Source: CALOBA01 sp942491465 (GTDB lineage: Bacteria; Pseudomonadota; Gammaproteobacteria; Chromatiales; Chromatiaceae). Taken from it: 64,000 bases of DNA. Of this stretch, positions 36,201 to 46,294 are shown piece after piece. Position 1 is the stretch's first letter; each line of letters starts with the position of its first letter. The translations under genes and the position numbers were made by a program. The notes under the pieces were generated by a model. The model did no database searches, was not told the origin of the DNA, and worked only from the letters and a program-made list of their open reading frames with translations. The stretch lies in the NCBI GenBank assembly GCA_942491465.1, contig CALOBA010000045.1, positions 1 through 64,000 of the forward strand, written 5' to 3'.

Positions 36201-36797
36201 GTCGGATTAGCTGCCGTCATCCACTCGTAGGGAATGATCTCCGGCAGCCCCGAGTTCGCGATGCTGCGGAAATAGCCGAGATGGGTCGCATCGTCCGGGA
36301 CGAAACCCGCGCGATGCACGGCCGAGAGCACCGCGTATCGGCGGCGGATCGCGTCTCGGCCGCCTCGGCAAGCCGCCGCTGGGCAGCATGACGGCGAGGA
36401 TGCGCGGATGGTCCTCAGACTCGAAGCGTCCGGCTATCTGGTCGACGACACAGCGCGGGGCCTGATCCAGCCTGGGGTCGCGCCGCTCGACCGGGGCGCC
36501 GACGGCCTCGCACCCAGCCGCTTGCACCGGGCGACATGCAATATCGGCGGCAGGTCTTGCGGCACCGGCATCGCCGCCGTCATCGGCCGACCGATGTCGA
36601 TGGACGGCATCGAACGGGTCCTGCCACAGTCGCGCGGGCGCCCGCCCGGCGCTCGCAGATGCATCGGGCAGTTGCGCATTGGGCTCCGGCCGCGTGGTCT
36701 CCAGCGGGACGCTCTCGAACAGCAGCGCGCCGAGCAGCGTTGCGATTACCATCAGACCGGGGATCGAAAGACCAAGACCGTCGCCCCTGTCAGTCAT
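33285..36797 (-). pseudogene. large multi-domain membrane protein gene, broken
   Basis: Coding-quality sequence runs over about 3.5 kb in at least three registers. From 36797 (ATG with GGAGG eight bases upstream) comes a signal/anchor (SIPGLMVIATLLGALLF). A frameshift near 36370-36385 leads to RDAIRRRYAVLSAVHRAGF and on to about 35630. There two adjacent TGA codons (about 35621-35626) interrupt the frame; beyond them the same frame continues with KHTVLISEWDTAYGRSLPY. A further shift near 35400-35500 enters the last 620 residues, with SYMRGLDGVLA, IGVLGSDIHDKLLIIKALRP, FFTTDLDARLYAPDQLPW, then about eight membrane helices. I do not recognise the family. It looks inactive, or heavily affected by sequencing errors. 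Confidence 0.7.
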
Positions 36798-36859
36798 TGC
36801 CATGCCCTCCCGTTCGCCGCCAATACACTCGGGAGCCCCGGTCGCGCCGCGGGCGGCGA

Positions 36860-37430
36860 CCGCGCACGGCATTAGTAAGTCTAGCCTGGCGTGCGCGAAA
36901 CGGGGCCGGAACCGCTGCGGACGGGGCGCATGCCCCGTCCGGCCAGGGAAAGCGGCATCGGTTGCTCAGCGGATCGGCTCAGGTGCCGGCCTGGTGCCTT
37001 GCCGCGACATGGTCGGGGCCGATTCCAAGGCGGTTTCCGGACTCCGGGTTCAGCGCGTCACCGAAAAGGGATGCTCAGACGGAGACACGGCGACTGCAAT
37101 TGCTCGTACAGGGGCTGTTTATAAGCCAAGGAAGCCATGTGATGTGTCATCTGTGAGCCCAAGGCGGCGTCAGGACGAGAGGCTGGCGAGGGCCGGAGGG
37201 CTGGTCAAGGCTCAAGCGAGCGCGGCGCAGACGCGTCGGAACGCGCGTCGGCGGGGTTTGGGATGAGATTGCAGTCGCAGCGTAGCCGCTCAGCAGTTGC
37301 GGCAGGGCTCGACGGGCAGTCCGCGACGGACCCAGCCAGGACCTGCGCCGCTGCCGGCCATGCCCTCCTTGACGGTAAATATTCGGCGAAGCCATCGGTT
37401 CGGGCAGAAAGTACGGGACACAGGAGAAAA
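36860..37430. other. spacer without a recognised gene, upstream of IS66 remnant
   Basis: No gene is recognisable. Several overlapping ORFs exist on both strands but none has coding character. The left end of the IS66-type element should lie here; I could not identify a terminal inverted repeat by eye. Confidence 0.4.
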
Positions 37431-37434
37431 TTCG

Positions 37435-38867
37435 ATGTACAAACTGGAGCATGGAAGCACGACACATCCCACCCGAGCGCGGAAGCGCATCACCCGCTCA
37501 TCGGCCTTGATGCGGAATCGGCGTCGCCGTTCTCGCAGGAATGGGTCAAGCTCACCAAGCAGGAGTACATTGAGCGCAACGCTCGGGCAAGCTATTGGGA
37601 AGCCCCGCATGCACGGGCGAAGGCGGAGATCGACAAGTTGCGACAGGAGGCGCTGCTCAAGGATGCCAAGATCAAGGACCTTCAGAACCGCTTGTTTGGG
37701 AAGAAAAGCGAGAAGACCAGCCCGCTGAAATCGGAACAGGGCGCCCGAGGCGACACCGCTGCAAAGCGCAAACGCGGACAACAGCCGGGCAGTCCCGGGC
37801 ATGGCCGCACCAAGCGCCCGGACCTTCCCGTGGTTCACGAGCACAGCGAGTTTGATTCCGCGCAGCGACTATGGGGTGAGCTTTTGGGTCGAGGCGATCT
37901 TGAGCAAATATCGCTATGGCCAACCCAGTCACCGCCATTTGCAGGATCTCGCCGATCAGGGTCTGCCGGTCTCGCCCGGCACGCTTGCCGGTGGCCTGGC
38001 GGCCATCGCCCCGCTGTTCGAGCCGGTACTGGAGGCCCTGTACTGCAAGCAGATGGGCGAGCAGCTCTTCCACAACGACGAGACCCGCTGGGAGGTCTTT
38101 GTGGAGATCGAGGGCAAGGTCGGCACGCGCTGGTATCTGTGGGTGACACGTTCGCCATCGGTGGTGTACTACTGCATCGATCCCAGTCGCAGTGCCGCGG
38201 TCCCCGGCGCGCATTTCGCCGGCTTGCAGGCGGACAAGGCCATCATCGTCTGCGATCGCTACAGCGCCTACAAAAAGCTCGCTCGCCTGGCGCCGCACAT
38301 CCTGCTCGCGTTCTGCTGGGCGCATGTGCGCCGCGACTTCCTGGATGCCGGGCGCGCCTTCGGCGAGCTGGAGCAATGGGCACTGGAGTGGAAGGAGCGC
38401 ATCGGCATGCTCTACCACCTCAACCGGCTGCGCCGGGCGCCGGCTTGTCCAAGAGCGCACGCACGCGCCAGATCAAGGTCCTCTCCAGCGTGCTGGAGCA
38501 CTGGCCCGGGCTCAGCGTGTTTGTCGAGCATCCCGAGGTCCCGATGGACAATAACCTCGCCGAAAACACGATCCGCACGCCGGTCACCGGCCGCAAGAAT
38601 GATTACGGATCGGGCAGCCTCTGGAGTGCGCAGCTGGCCGCCACGCTGTTCGCCATCGTGCAGACCCTGGCGCTGTGGGGCATCAACCCCCGGCACTGGC
38701 TGAGGTGCTATCTCACGGCCTGTGCGGAAAATGGCGCCAGCCCACCACGCGACATCGATGCGTTTCTCCCCTGGGCAATGGATGAGACGCGCCGCGCCGC
38801 GCTCAGTCGTCCCCAGCCCTCCCGAGCACCGCCGCTGGAGCCGACCCTCATCAACGACAGCCCATGA
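37435..38867 (+). pseudogene. IS66-family transposase (TnpC type), internally deleted
   Basis: Recognisable pieces in order: an N-terminal helix and coiled coil (QEYIERNARASYWEAPHARA, IKDLQNRLFGKKSEK), then after a jump at about 37855 DYGVSFWVEAILSKYRYGQP, FHNDETRWEVFVEIEGKVG (first catalytic acidic residue), IIVCDRYSAYKKLARL (second aspartate), and AHVRRDFLDAGRAFGE; then, after a second jump at about 38445, VEHPEVPMDNNLAENTIRTP (the catalytic glutamate, in LAEN). Two segments are missing relative to intact relatives: the zinc-binding CPRCG region and a loop between LYHLN and the final catalytic part. Each deletion also shifts frame. Not functional. The start is approximate. Confidence 0.8.
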
Positions 38868-39494
38868 GTCGGCGCTACTGCGGGCGCGACTTCCACGCCG
38901 AGGACATTGCGCTGATCCGCCAACTTATCGCCGAGGACCCGGCCCGTACCCGTGCCGAACTCTCGCGCTTGACCTGCCGCGCGCTGCACTGGCACAAGCC
39001 CGATGGCGGATTGAAGGACATGTCCGCGCGGGTGGCCATGCTGCGCATGCACGCCGACGGGCTCATCGTGCTGCCCCCGCCGCGCGGCGCGCGGCCCGAT
39101 CCAAGCGTGCGCATCAGCACGCGCAGCGATCCGGGAGAACCGCTCAACAAACCCGCCGCTGCGCTCGCGCCTCTGGCGTTGCATCGCGTGTGCTCGAAAT
39201 CCGACTCGCGCCTCTGGAACGAATACATCCAGCGCTTCCATGCTCTTGGCCATGGCGGCAAAGAACCTTCCCCAGCACTGGCAGAACGTCTATGGATACC
39301 GTCCGGTTCTGCTTGAGACCTTCGTCGAAACACCACGTTTCCGCGGCACCTGCTACCACGCCGCCAACTGGCTCCGCTTGGGCCAAACCAAAGGCCGCGG
39401 CAAGCTCGGCCCCGCTGGAAAACAGAGTATCCCAATCAAGGATTTATGGGTCTACCCCTTGGATCGGCGCTTCCGCGAGACGCTGACTCGTTGA
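38864..39494 (+). pseudogene. DruA-like (DUF4338) passenger protein, internally deleted
   Basis: The ATG at 38864 overlaps the transposase stop by four bases. The first part (about 38864-39240) is SRRYCGRDFHAEDIALIRQL, LHWHKPDGGLKDMSARVAML, then LWNEYIQRFHALGHG. The second, in another frame (39240-39494), is LLAMAAKNLPQHWQNVYGYR, LETFVETPRFRGTCYHAANW and LGQTKGRGKLG. Intact relatives have a further segment of over 100 residues between them, so this is an internal deletion with frameshift. The same domain occurs in the Druantia anti-phage protein DruA and in IS66-linked ORFs. Here the transposon context favours a mobile-element passenger. Confidence 0.78.
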
Positions 39495-39525
39495 TTTTTC
39501 AGCGTAGGGGTAGACCGGATATTTA

Positions 39526-39595
39526 CTCTGAGGCTAACTCAAGTATCTGTTTTTCAAGTAATGACTACCATTACCGGAGCTCACCCATTGGGTGA
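39526..39595 (+). repeat. dispersed 70-bp repeat, second copy
   Basis: Matches 3783-3852 at 67 of 70 positions, same orientation. It starts about 30 bases after the end of the DruA-like remnant, so it may mark the right end of the IS66-type element or its target. The rest of 39496-39812 has no gene; 39723-39745 is the inverted copy of 3757-3779. Confidence 0.85.
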
Positions 39596-39785
39596 AGGCC
39601 GCTACGACCCCGAGTGCACGCCCCGCGCGGCCCCTGGCCTCTGACAACGCGTTGGAATGGAATGACCATTCCGCCTCCTTGTGCCTCGTCAGGACCCACG
39701 CGGGACGCACACTCGAGGCCGTTCAACTGCTCTTTCTAGGATGATTCCGGAACAACGCGGAGCGGCTTTTCGATGCGGGCCCGAA

Positions 39786-39810
39786 GGCGGATAAGCGCAG
39801 CGCACCCGCC
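39786..39810. repeat. 25-base hairpin, GGCGGATAAGCGCAGCGCACCCGCC
   Basis: A stem-loop that abuts the stop codon of the HEAT-like gene (39813). A sister copy at 53685-53709 has GGTGG/CCACC where this has GGCGG/CCGCC, so the stem is kept by a compensating pair. It probably acts as a 3' hairpin or terminator. Confidence 0.7.
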
Positions 39811-39812
39811 GC

Positions 39813-40808
39813 TCACTGACCGACAGCGTTGGGCCAAAAGCTCGGGTGGCGGTTGTAAAAGGTCTCGAAGTGCCGCTCTACATCTTGCTGGGAGTGCATG
39901 AAGACACCTTCAATCAGGGGCTCGATGGTTTCCGCTGACGTCTGCGCGGGATCCTTTCCAACGCGCAGGGCCTCTGCCAATCCCTCTCTACCCAAGCGGT
40001 GCCCGATACCGGTCAGCGCCCACATTGGGTCGACGCGTTGCGCCTGGGGTACATCCAGCACTGCGAAAATCAACGGCTGAACGGCTCGCCGGTCGCCGGC
40101 CCGGCTCAGGAATCCATAACGCTCGTAGAAGGGTCTCTTCTCAAGCAAGCTTTGCAGCAAGGCATCCGCGGCACGGGCGTCCCCGAGGTCGATCAGCCCC
40201 CAGAGCGCTCCGACCCAATGCGTCCCTGGGTTGGATCGCGTGCCTTCGAGGAAGGTGTAAAGCCGGTCCGCTGACGCGTGCGCATCCAGCAGGCCGAGCA
40301 CAACACAGGCCAGGGAGCGACCGTAGTCATCGAAGGCATCCCAGCAATCGGTGAGCGCCTGCGCCCCCGCCGGCCCGTACCAGCGCAGTGCGGCAATCAA
40401 CCGCTCCTGAACTTCCTGACGATGCGCCCGCATCCAGTCGCTGTTCACCCGCGCGACGACCTCAGGGGCAGCGCTCGCGCCGAACGCCCACATCCGCTTG
40501 AGCCAGGGGTATTCAGCCAGTCCGCCGGCCACCGGGGCAAGATCGAGGACCGCAGCCACGTCCGCTGCCTGCTCGACCCGCTGAATCTTGCCGGCGTCAC
40601 GTTGCCTCAGGGACGGCTGCACCAGCGTCGTTGTCTTGACCAACTGCTCCTGGACGCTGATGTCCAGGTGCATGGTCCGCCACAGCGTCGGCGCGCTGGG
40701 AATAAGCGCGGTTTCGCGAGGCATCGGTCGCTTCTTCGGTGAAGCCTGGGCCTGACGGCGGGCCTTTTGCTGCTTGAGTCGGCGTTTTTGTTCGCGGTTC
40801 TTCGACAT
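39813..40808 (-). CDS. HEAT-repeat-like hypothetical protein
   Basis: 331 residues, cytoplasmic. The start MSKNREQKRRLKQQKARRQA is a highly basic helix, a feature of nucleic-acid-associated proteins. The rest is a string of paired helices with HEAT/TPR-like spacing and aromatic/leucine positions (AAALDLAPVAGGLAEY-type, WVGALWGLIDLGDARAADAL, RAVQPLIFAVLDVPQAQ). No catalytic motif. It probably scaffolds another protein or responds to stress, but I cannot name it. Neighbours are decayed elements on both sides, though this frame is intact. Confidence 0.65.
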   Translation of the reverse strand: MSKNREQKRRLKQQKARRQAQASPKKRPMPRETALIPSAPTLWRTMHLDISVQEQLVKTTTLVQPSLRQRDAGKIQRVEQAADVAAVLDLAPVAGGLAEYPWLKRMWAFGASAAPEVVARVNSDWMRAHRQEVQERLIAALRWYGPAGAQALTDCWDAFDDYGRSLACVVLGLLDAHASADRLYTFLEGTRSNPGTHWVGALWGLIDLGDARAADALLQSLLEKRPFYERYGFLSRAGDRRAVQPLIFAVLDVPQAQRVDPMWALTGIGHRLGREGLAEALRVGKDPAQTSAETIEPLIEGVFMHSQQDVERHFETFYNRHPSFWPNAVGQ

Positions 40809-40979
40809 GTCTTGGTTGCAAGGTTGCCTATTGCGTCAGTGTTGGGGGCGGCGTGACCGCCAATTTCAGTCGTCGATCTTCGCAGACGTGGGCGACGATG
40901 TCGTTGACCGGGGGCTGTGGCGCGCCGTCCTTGTCCGCGGCCCAGTTGCGCCAGCGACAGTTCTGCGGCAGCCCGGAGC

Positions 40980-42584
40980 GGTCGGTGCGCCCCCGCTTCG
41001 CGAAATCGATGCGCTGCGCGACAGCGAGGAACGGCTCACCCTGGCACTTGACGCCGCTCAGTTGGGTATCTACGACTGGGACCTTGCCACCAACCGGATC
41101 CTTTGGTCGCAACAGCACGAACGGCTCTGGGGTTTCGCGCCCGGGGCATTCGATGGAACCTACGAAGGCTTCCTGAGTCGCCTGCATCCAGACGATGCCC
41201 CCTTGGTTACCGAGGAACTGGCGCGTTGCAGGACGACACCGGAGCGATTCTCCCGGGAATTTCGGGTCGTTTGGCCCGACGGCAGCCTGCATTGGATGCA
41301 GGGTCTCGGCGAGGTCGGCGTCGATGCCACCGGCGAACCGCGGCGGATGCGCGGGGTCGCCATGGAGATTACCGCGCGTAAACAGGCGGAACAGGTGCTG
41401 CGCCGCTTCCAGCAGATCGTCGAGACCTCCGGTGATATGTTGGCGTTCATCGACCGCGACCTGCGCTGTCGGGTCGTCAACCCGGCCTATGCCGAACTCT
41501 TTTCGGCCCGGCCGCAGGCGCTGCATGGGCGCCGGGTCAGTGAGGTGATGGGCGCGGATGGCTATGCCCGCATCGCACCCGAACTGCAAGCCGCCCTCAG
41601 CGGCGAGGCGCGGCGTTTCAGTGTCCAGACCACAGGCCCGGATGGTCGGCGCCTCGATCTCGATGCCACCTGTTCGCCCTTTCGGGAGGGTGAATCCGTG
41701 CAGGGCGTCGTGGTCTGTCTCCATGACGTCACCGAGACCCAGGCTGCCCGGGCGGCGCTGGAGGCCGAGCGGGCGCAGTTGGAAGACCTGGTCGCCCAGC
41801 GCACCGCCGCCTTGCAGGCATCCGAGGGCATGCTGCGCATCATCTACGACCTGCTGCCGGTGGGGATCGCCATCACCGACCGGTCAGGCTGGATCGTCGA
41901 TTGCAACCAGGCATCGGAAAGACTCCTCGGCCTGACCCGCGAAGCGCATCTGCGACGCCATTGTGCCGACAAGGAATGGGCAATGATCCGCCTGGATGGC
42001 ACGCCCCTGCCGGCGGATGCCTATGCCGGTGCGCGCGCCATGTCCGAGCAGCGCCCAGTGCATGACTTGCCGATGGGTGTCGTCAAGCCGGATGGTGTCA
42101 CCTGGCTCTCGGTCAGCGCCACGCCGACCGCCCATCCCGACTACGGGGTGGTCATCGCGTATGTCGATATCACCGAGCGCCGGCGGGACGAGACTGCCCT
42201 GCGGGAGAGCGAGCAGCGCTGGCGGATGTGCAAGCACATCTCGACGGCAAGACGCCCGCTTATGTGAATGAGCATCGACTGCGCTGCAAGGATGGTAGCT
42301 GGAAATGGATCCTTGACCGCGGGCAGGTGATGGATCGGGGCGCGGATGGTCGACCCCTGCGGGTGATTGGCGTGCACACGGATATCAGTGAGCGCAAGCT
42401 CGCCGAGGAGACACTGCGGCGCAGTCAGTCCATGCTGGCGAGCACGGAGGCCATCGCCCACGTCGGTAGTTGGGAATGGAACTTGGCGACTCAGGGGCTG
42501 GCCCAGTTGGTCCAATCGCTGCGCTTCACCGAGGCCCTGGCGCGGCTGGCGCAGACCGATCGGGCCGAGTCGGTTCGCCGATGA
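40980..42584 (+). pseudogene. multi-PAS sensor remnant lacking an output domain
   Basis: A chain of PAS domains: one from LRDSEERLTLALDAAQLGI (about 41010-41390, with WDLATNRILWSQQHERLWGF and a PAC segment), a second from QIVETSGDMLAFIDRDLRCR, a short coiled coil (LEAERAQLEDLVAQRTAALQ), a third from IIYDLLPVGIAITDRSGW, and part of a fourth. At about 42230 the frame shifts and roughly 60 residues are missing. A last PAC segment (HRLRCKDGSWKWILDRGQ, HTDISERKLAEETL) then ends without kinase, GGDEF or other output domain. The N-terminus is also lost: only unrelated sequence precedes DALRDSE. Broken sensor. Confidence 0.75.
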
Positions 42585-42893
42585 CGGGCGTCCGGTAGGC
42601 TGATTGAGCCGATGCGTGTCCTCCGGGTGCATTCGGGCTGTTGCCCGCCGTCCGCGTGCACTGCTCGCGAGGGCGACAAAGGATGATTTTTTCCGTCGAT
42701 GGACGCAATCGGCGGAATCTGCGATGCGCTTTGCTTTGCAAGTTGCAAAACAGGTTGCCCTAAGGATCAGAATCCTCTCCTAACTCGCTAAATTAATAGC
42801 GTTTTTACAAATATTGGTGCGTTTTATGCATGCAGTGGATAGTCTCGGGCGCTGTGATCGCCTGGCTCGTTGATCCGCTATGAGGCTTCAGTG
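42585..42893. other. AT-richer spacer with a possible terminator hairpin
   Basis: No gene. A small hairpin with a T run (CGCTA-AATTAA-TAGCG-TTTTT, 42786-42806) could end transcription on the plus strand. This is one of the few AT-rich stretches in the window and may hold the promoter of the receiver gene that follows. Confidence 0.45.
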
Positions 42894-43570
<677 letters not shown>

Positions 43571-43583
43571 CAATGCCTCCAGA

Positions 43584-44084
43584 TCAGCTGCGCAGCAGCA
43601 GCACCAGCAGCAGGCAGGCGGTGAGTGTCGCCAGCCAGGTGCGGAGGCGGTTCCAACGCAGCCAGCGGGGCTCGAAGGCGGCGCGGGCGTCGGCGAGATC
43701 GGCGGCGTCGAGTTGTTCCAGGTCCAGGGCCTGGAGTCGGCCGTTGAGCGGGAGGTTGACCTTCATGGTGGCCACCTGGACGCCGGCGATGTAGACCGCG
43801 AGGGCCGCGAGCAGCAGGGCCATGTCGATGCCGTCGAGCACCCAGAGCCCCACCAGCGTGGCGAGGATCAGGGCCAGGGCCGAGCCCATCCAGACCAGCA
43901 TGAACAGCGGCTGGCCGTCTTGGATCACGCGGTCGATGGCCTTAAAGCCCTGCAGCAGGCCGCGGTCGCCGAGCGTGGCTAGGCCGGGCATGATGACGAT
44001 GGCAAAGATCAGCGTGATGCCGGCGACCAAGGCGCAGCCGAGGGTGGCAATGATCAGGAACAAGGCAAAGAGGGCTTCCGTCAT
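43584..44084 (-). CDS. DUF1772-like membrane protein
   Basis: 166 residues with four membrane helices (about 5-32, 60-80, 85-107, 145-165), a small DUF1772-type integral membrane protein with an inter-helix charged loop (NGRLQALDLEQLDAADLADA). No catalytic residues are evident. It faces the truncated receiver-GGDEF gene tail to tail, and its 3' end seems to be the point where that gene was cut, suggesting a deletion brought the two together. Function unknown. Confidence 0.7.
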   Translation of the reverse strand: MTEALFALFLIIATLGCALVAGITLIFAIVIMPGLATLGDRGLLQGFKAIDRVIQDGQPLFMLVWMGSALALILATLVGLWVLDGIDMALLLAALAVYIAGVQVATMKVNLPLNGRLQALDLEQLDAADLADARAAFEPRWLRWNRLRTWLATLTACLLLVLLLRS

Positions 44085-44654
44085 GATTCAACCTCGGAGA
44101 CGAATTGGGGGGAGATTGCAGGCGCGAGATCAGGGGCGGCGCTTCGGTGGGCTCGACGATGGGGGCGAGCTCCCGTCTGGACATCATTGCTGGCCTCCGG
44201 GACGCAATACATGGACGCGGATCAGGCTGTGCTTCATGGCCAGCACGTTGGCGTCGTAGGTTGCGCGCTGAGCTGGATTCAACAGCCCATAGTCCTTGTC
44301 GAACGCGGTGAGTCGGGATGCCCCCGGGACGGAGATGGCGTCCAGGTCGACACCGACCAGTCGTGCCTCGGCAGGACCGGAGAACGCCGCGGCGCCCACC
44401 TGAGCGGCTGGTGCAAAGCGGTAGCGGGCCCCGGCACATGTTGAATCAGTCGGCAAGGATGCGGTCACCATCAGAGAAGACCTCGGGTGGCTGAAACGCC
44501 CCTGGCGCTTTGGCGCTTCGCGCCGACAGGTCAGGTTGGGGGGGCTGGGGAATCCGCTCCGGGCGATCTCGGGGGATTGGCGCGATATCGACAGGGTTGC
44601 TGAGCGCTGCTGGCCGGTCCGACGGCGAATACTTGCCCACTCTCGGGAGCGGTA
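44085..44654. other. spacer with weak ORFs only
   Basis: A minus-strand ORF at 44184-44471 (95 codons; VDLDAISVPGASRLTAFDKD) has some protein character and could be the remains of a gene, but I recognise no family and see no good ribosome binding site. Nothing else is supported. Confidence 0.35.
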
Positions 44655-45029
44655 TTACGACTGATCCCCGATCATGCGGTTGTACTCGGTGGCGTCGAAG
44701 ATCACTTCCAGCCGGCGGATGCGCCCGCGCTCCAACTGCGCCAGATGGATCACGGTCTGGGTCTGGTAGCTGGCCATGGCCACGGTGACGTCGAGCACAT
44801 GGCAGACGACATCTCCCGCTGCGAACCGATGACGGATGCGCATGCGCTCGAGGATGGCGCCGACGGCGTCCAGGGATTGTGCGAAGGCATCGGCGTCGTC
44901 GAAGTGCGAGATGGGGCTTACGAAGCTGAAGCCGCGGTCGGCAAGGTAAGTGCGCGCCATCTCGGAGTCGCGTTCACCGAAGGCCTGCAGATAGCCTTCT
45001 ACGATGTCGGTCGGGTCGGTCTGTTGCAT
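44655..45029 (-). CDS. NTF2-like / SnoaL-fold protein
   Basis: 124 residues from the ATG at 45029 (AGGGG about ten bases upstream). The alpha+beta cone fold of NTF2-like proteins is suggested by the N-terminal helices TDIVEGYLQAFGERDSEMAR, then YLADRGFSFVSPISHFDDAD, and alternating strands such as MRIRHRFAAGDVVCHVLDVT and LAQLERGRIRRLEVIFDAT. Members range from enzymes to binding proteins. No catalytic set is clear, so no reaction is proposed. The ORF extension upstream crosses the hairpin repeat and is not used. Confidence 0.78.
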   Translation of the reverse strand: MQQTDPTDIVEGYLQAFGERDSEMARTYLADRGFSFVSPISHFDDADAFAQSLDAVGAILERMRIRHRFAAGDVVCHVLDVTVAMASYQTQTVIHLAQLERGRIRRLEVIFDATEYNRMIGDQS

Positions 45030-45666
45030 AGTGGGGTATCCCCTGCCCCCGCGAGGAGGCGATGCGCCGGCTGGTCGAGGCCGGCTGGACGCCGCCCGAT
45101 GCGCCGGACGGGGCGATTGGCGGCGGAGGCTGAGCAGCGGCGCGGGAGCGATCGTCTGCTGGCCGCTCTGGTGCCGGGGCTCTGAGACCGGGCAAGAATT
45201 GCCGCCGATTGTGCATCCGACGCCGCGCAGCGGCGCCTGGGAGCGCCGGCCTCGGCGCGAAGCGCCGTTATTACTCCTCAAAATGCCAATAGGTAACTTA
45301 TCATTCATCCAGGGTAACTGGGCAGGACGGATCAAGGAGCGCACCGACGGATCCGCCAATCCCTGCGACCTCGGTGAGTCCGTCTCCCTTGACCCAACCT
45401 CCCATTCCCCGGAGCGGGGGCGTCCCGCCCCCGAGCCGCCGCAGGCTGCCGCCGCGGCCAATCAGCGGCGAGACGCCGCTGCTCCCAGTCCCCGGAGCGG
45501 GGGCGTCCCGCCCCCGAGCCGCCGCAGGTGGCCGCCGCTGCTCAAGCCCCAACCCGGCCCCGACTTCCTAAGAAGTTACCTTCTCGCCGGTCCAGATCGC
45601 CGCCTCGCGAGCGAATACTTGCATAGGCTCGGGAGCGATGTCACGCGTTCGACGTTCCGGTCTATC
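45030..45666. repeat. gene-free spacer with dispersed hairpin repeat, copy B (45424-45519)
   Basis: The core at 45424-45519 is the inverted near-identical partner of 33049-33145. The extended block 45409-45530 has two CGGGGGCGTCCCGCCCCCG hairpins flanking one AGCGGCGAGACGCCGCT hairpin. No gene is supported between 45030 and 45666. Confidence 0.8.
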
Positions 45667-46293
45667 TCAAACGGCGCTTCGGGCCGCGGGCGGGTGGTGG
45701 AAGGAGAGGATCACGCGCCAAGCGGCGAGCTTGTCGGCAAAGGGCATGCCGGCATAGGCGGGGCTGGTGGACGGGAGGCGCAGGCGGGGCAGGGCGCGCT
45801 GTTCGGGGGCGACGGCGGGCCAGACCCGGCGCGTGAGTTCGCGCTCGGCCGTGCCGCCGTTGCAGACGATGGCGCCGATGGTGGGCTCGGTGCGCAGCAG
45901 GCCGGCGATGTCGTTGACCTGCACCGTCTCCGGGCGGATCGCCGAGTCGAGGCTGCCGCTGCGCGCACAGGCGCCGATGACGTCCCAGAGCGCGATGCCG
46001 TGGCGCTTCAGCGCCGCGCAGCGCGCCGCATAGTCGGCTTCGGGGGGCAGCCCGAGCAGCGCCGTCATGATCGGCCAGAAGGCGTTGCGCGGGTGGCCAT
46101 AGTATTGCTGCAGCCGCAGCGAGGCCTCCCCGGGCATGGAGCCGAGGATCAGCAGGCGCGGCGATGCGCCGAGGATCGGCGGGAGAGCCTGCTTCAGTTC
46201 CGGCGGCTCGGGCCGGCGGTCTTTGCGTGGTGGCTTTTCGGGCAATTGCACGGATGGATGTCTCAGGGGCGTTGGTGGGTGATGGGGCGGCAC
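45667..46293 (-). CDS. DNA-deoxyinosine (hypoxanthine-DNA) glycosylase
   Basis: 208 residues. A uracil-DNA-glycosylase-superfamily protein of the hypoxanthine-DNA glycosylase type: LLILGSMPGEASLRLQQYYG, HPRNAFWPIM, GIALWDVIGACARSGSLDSA and a later LPSTSPAYAG motif. It removes deaminated adenine (hypoxanthine) from DNA for base excision repair. The first 40 residues are proline-rich and may not be translated; I give the ORF start, but an internal start is possible. It lies one base after the stop of the EamA gene on the same strand and is probably co-transcribed. Confidence 0.85.
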   Translation of the reverse strand: MPPHHPPTPLRHPSVQLPEKPPRKDRRPEPPELKQALPPILGASPRLLILGSMPGEASLRLQQYYGHPRNAFWPIMTALLGLPPEADYAARCAALKRHGIALWDVIGACARSGSLDSAIRPETVQVNDIAGLLRTEPTIGAIVCNGGTAERELTRRVWPAVAPEQRALPRLRLPSTSPAYAGMPFADKLAAWRVILSFHHPPAARSAV

Positions 46294-46294
46294 C

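Noticed and set aside
44184..44471. 95-codon minus-strand ORF
   Set aside because: Some protein-like sequence but no recognised family or ribosome binding site; noted only as part of a spacer.
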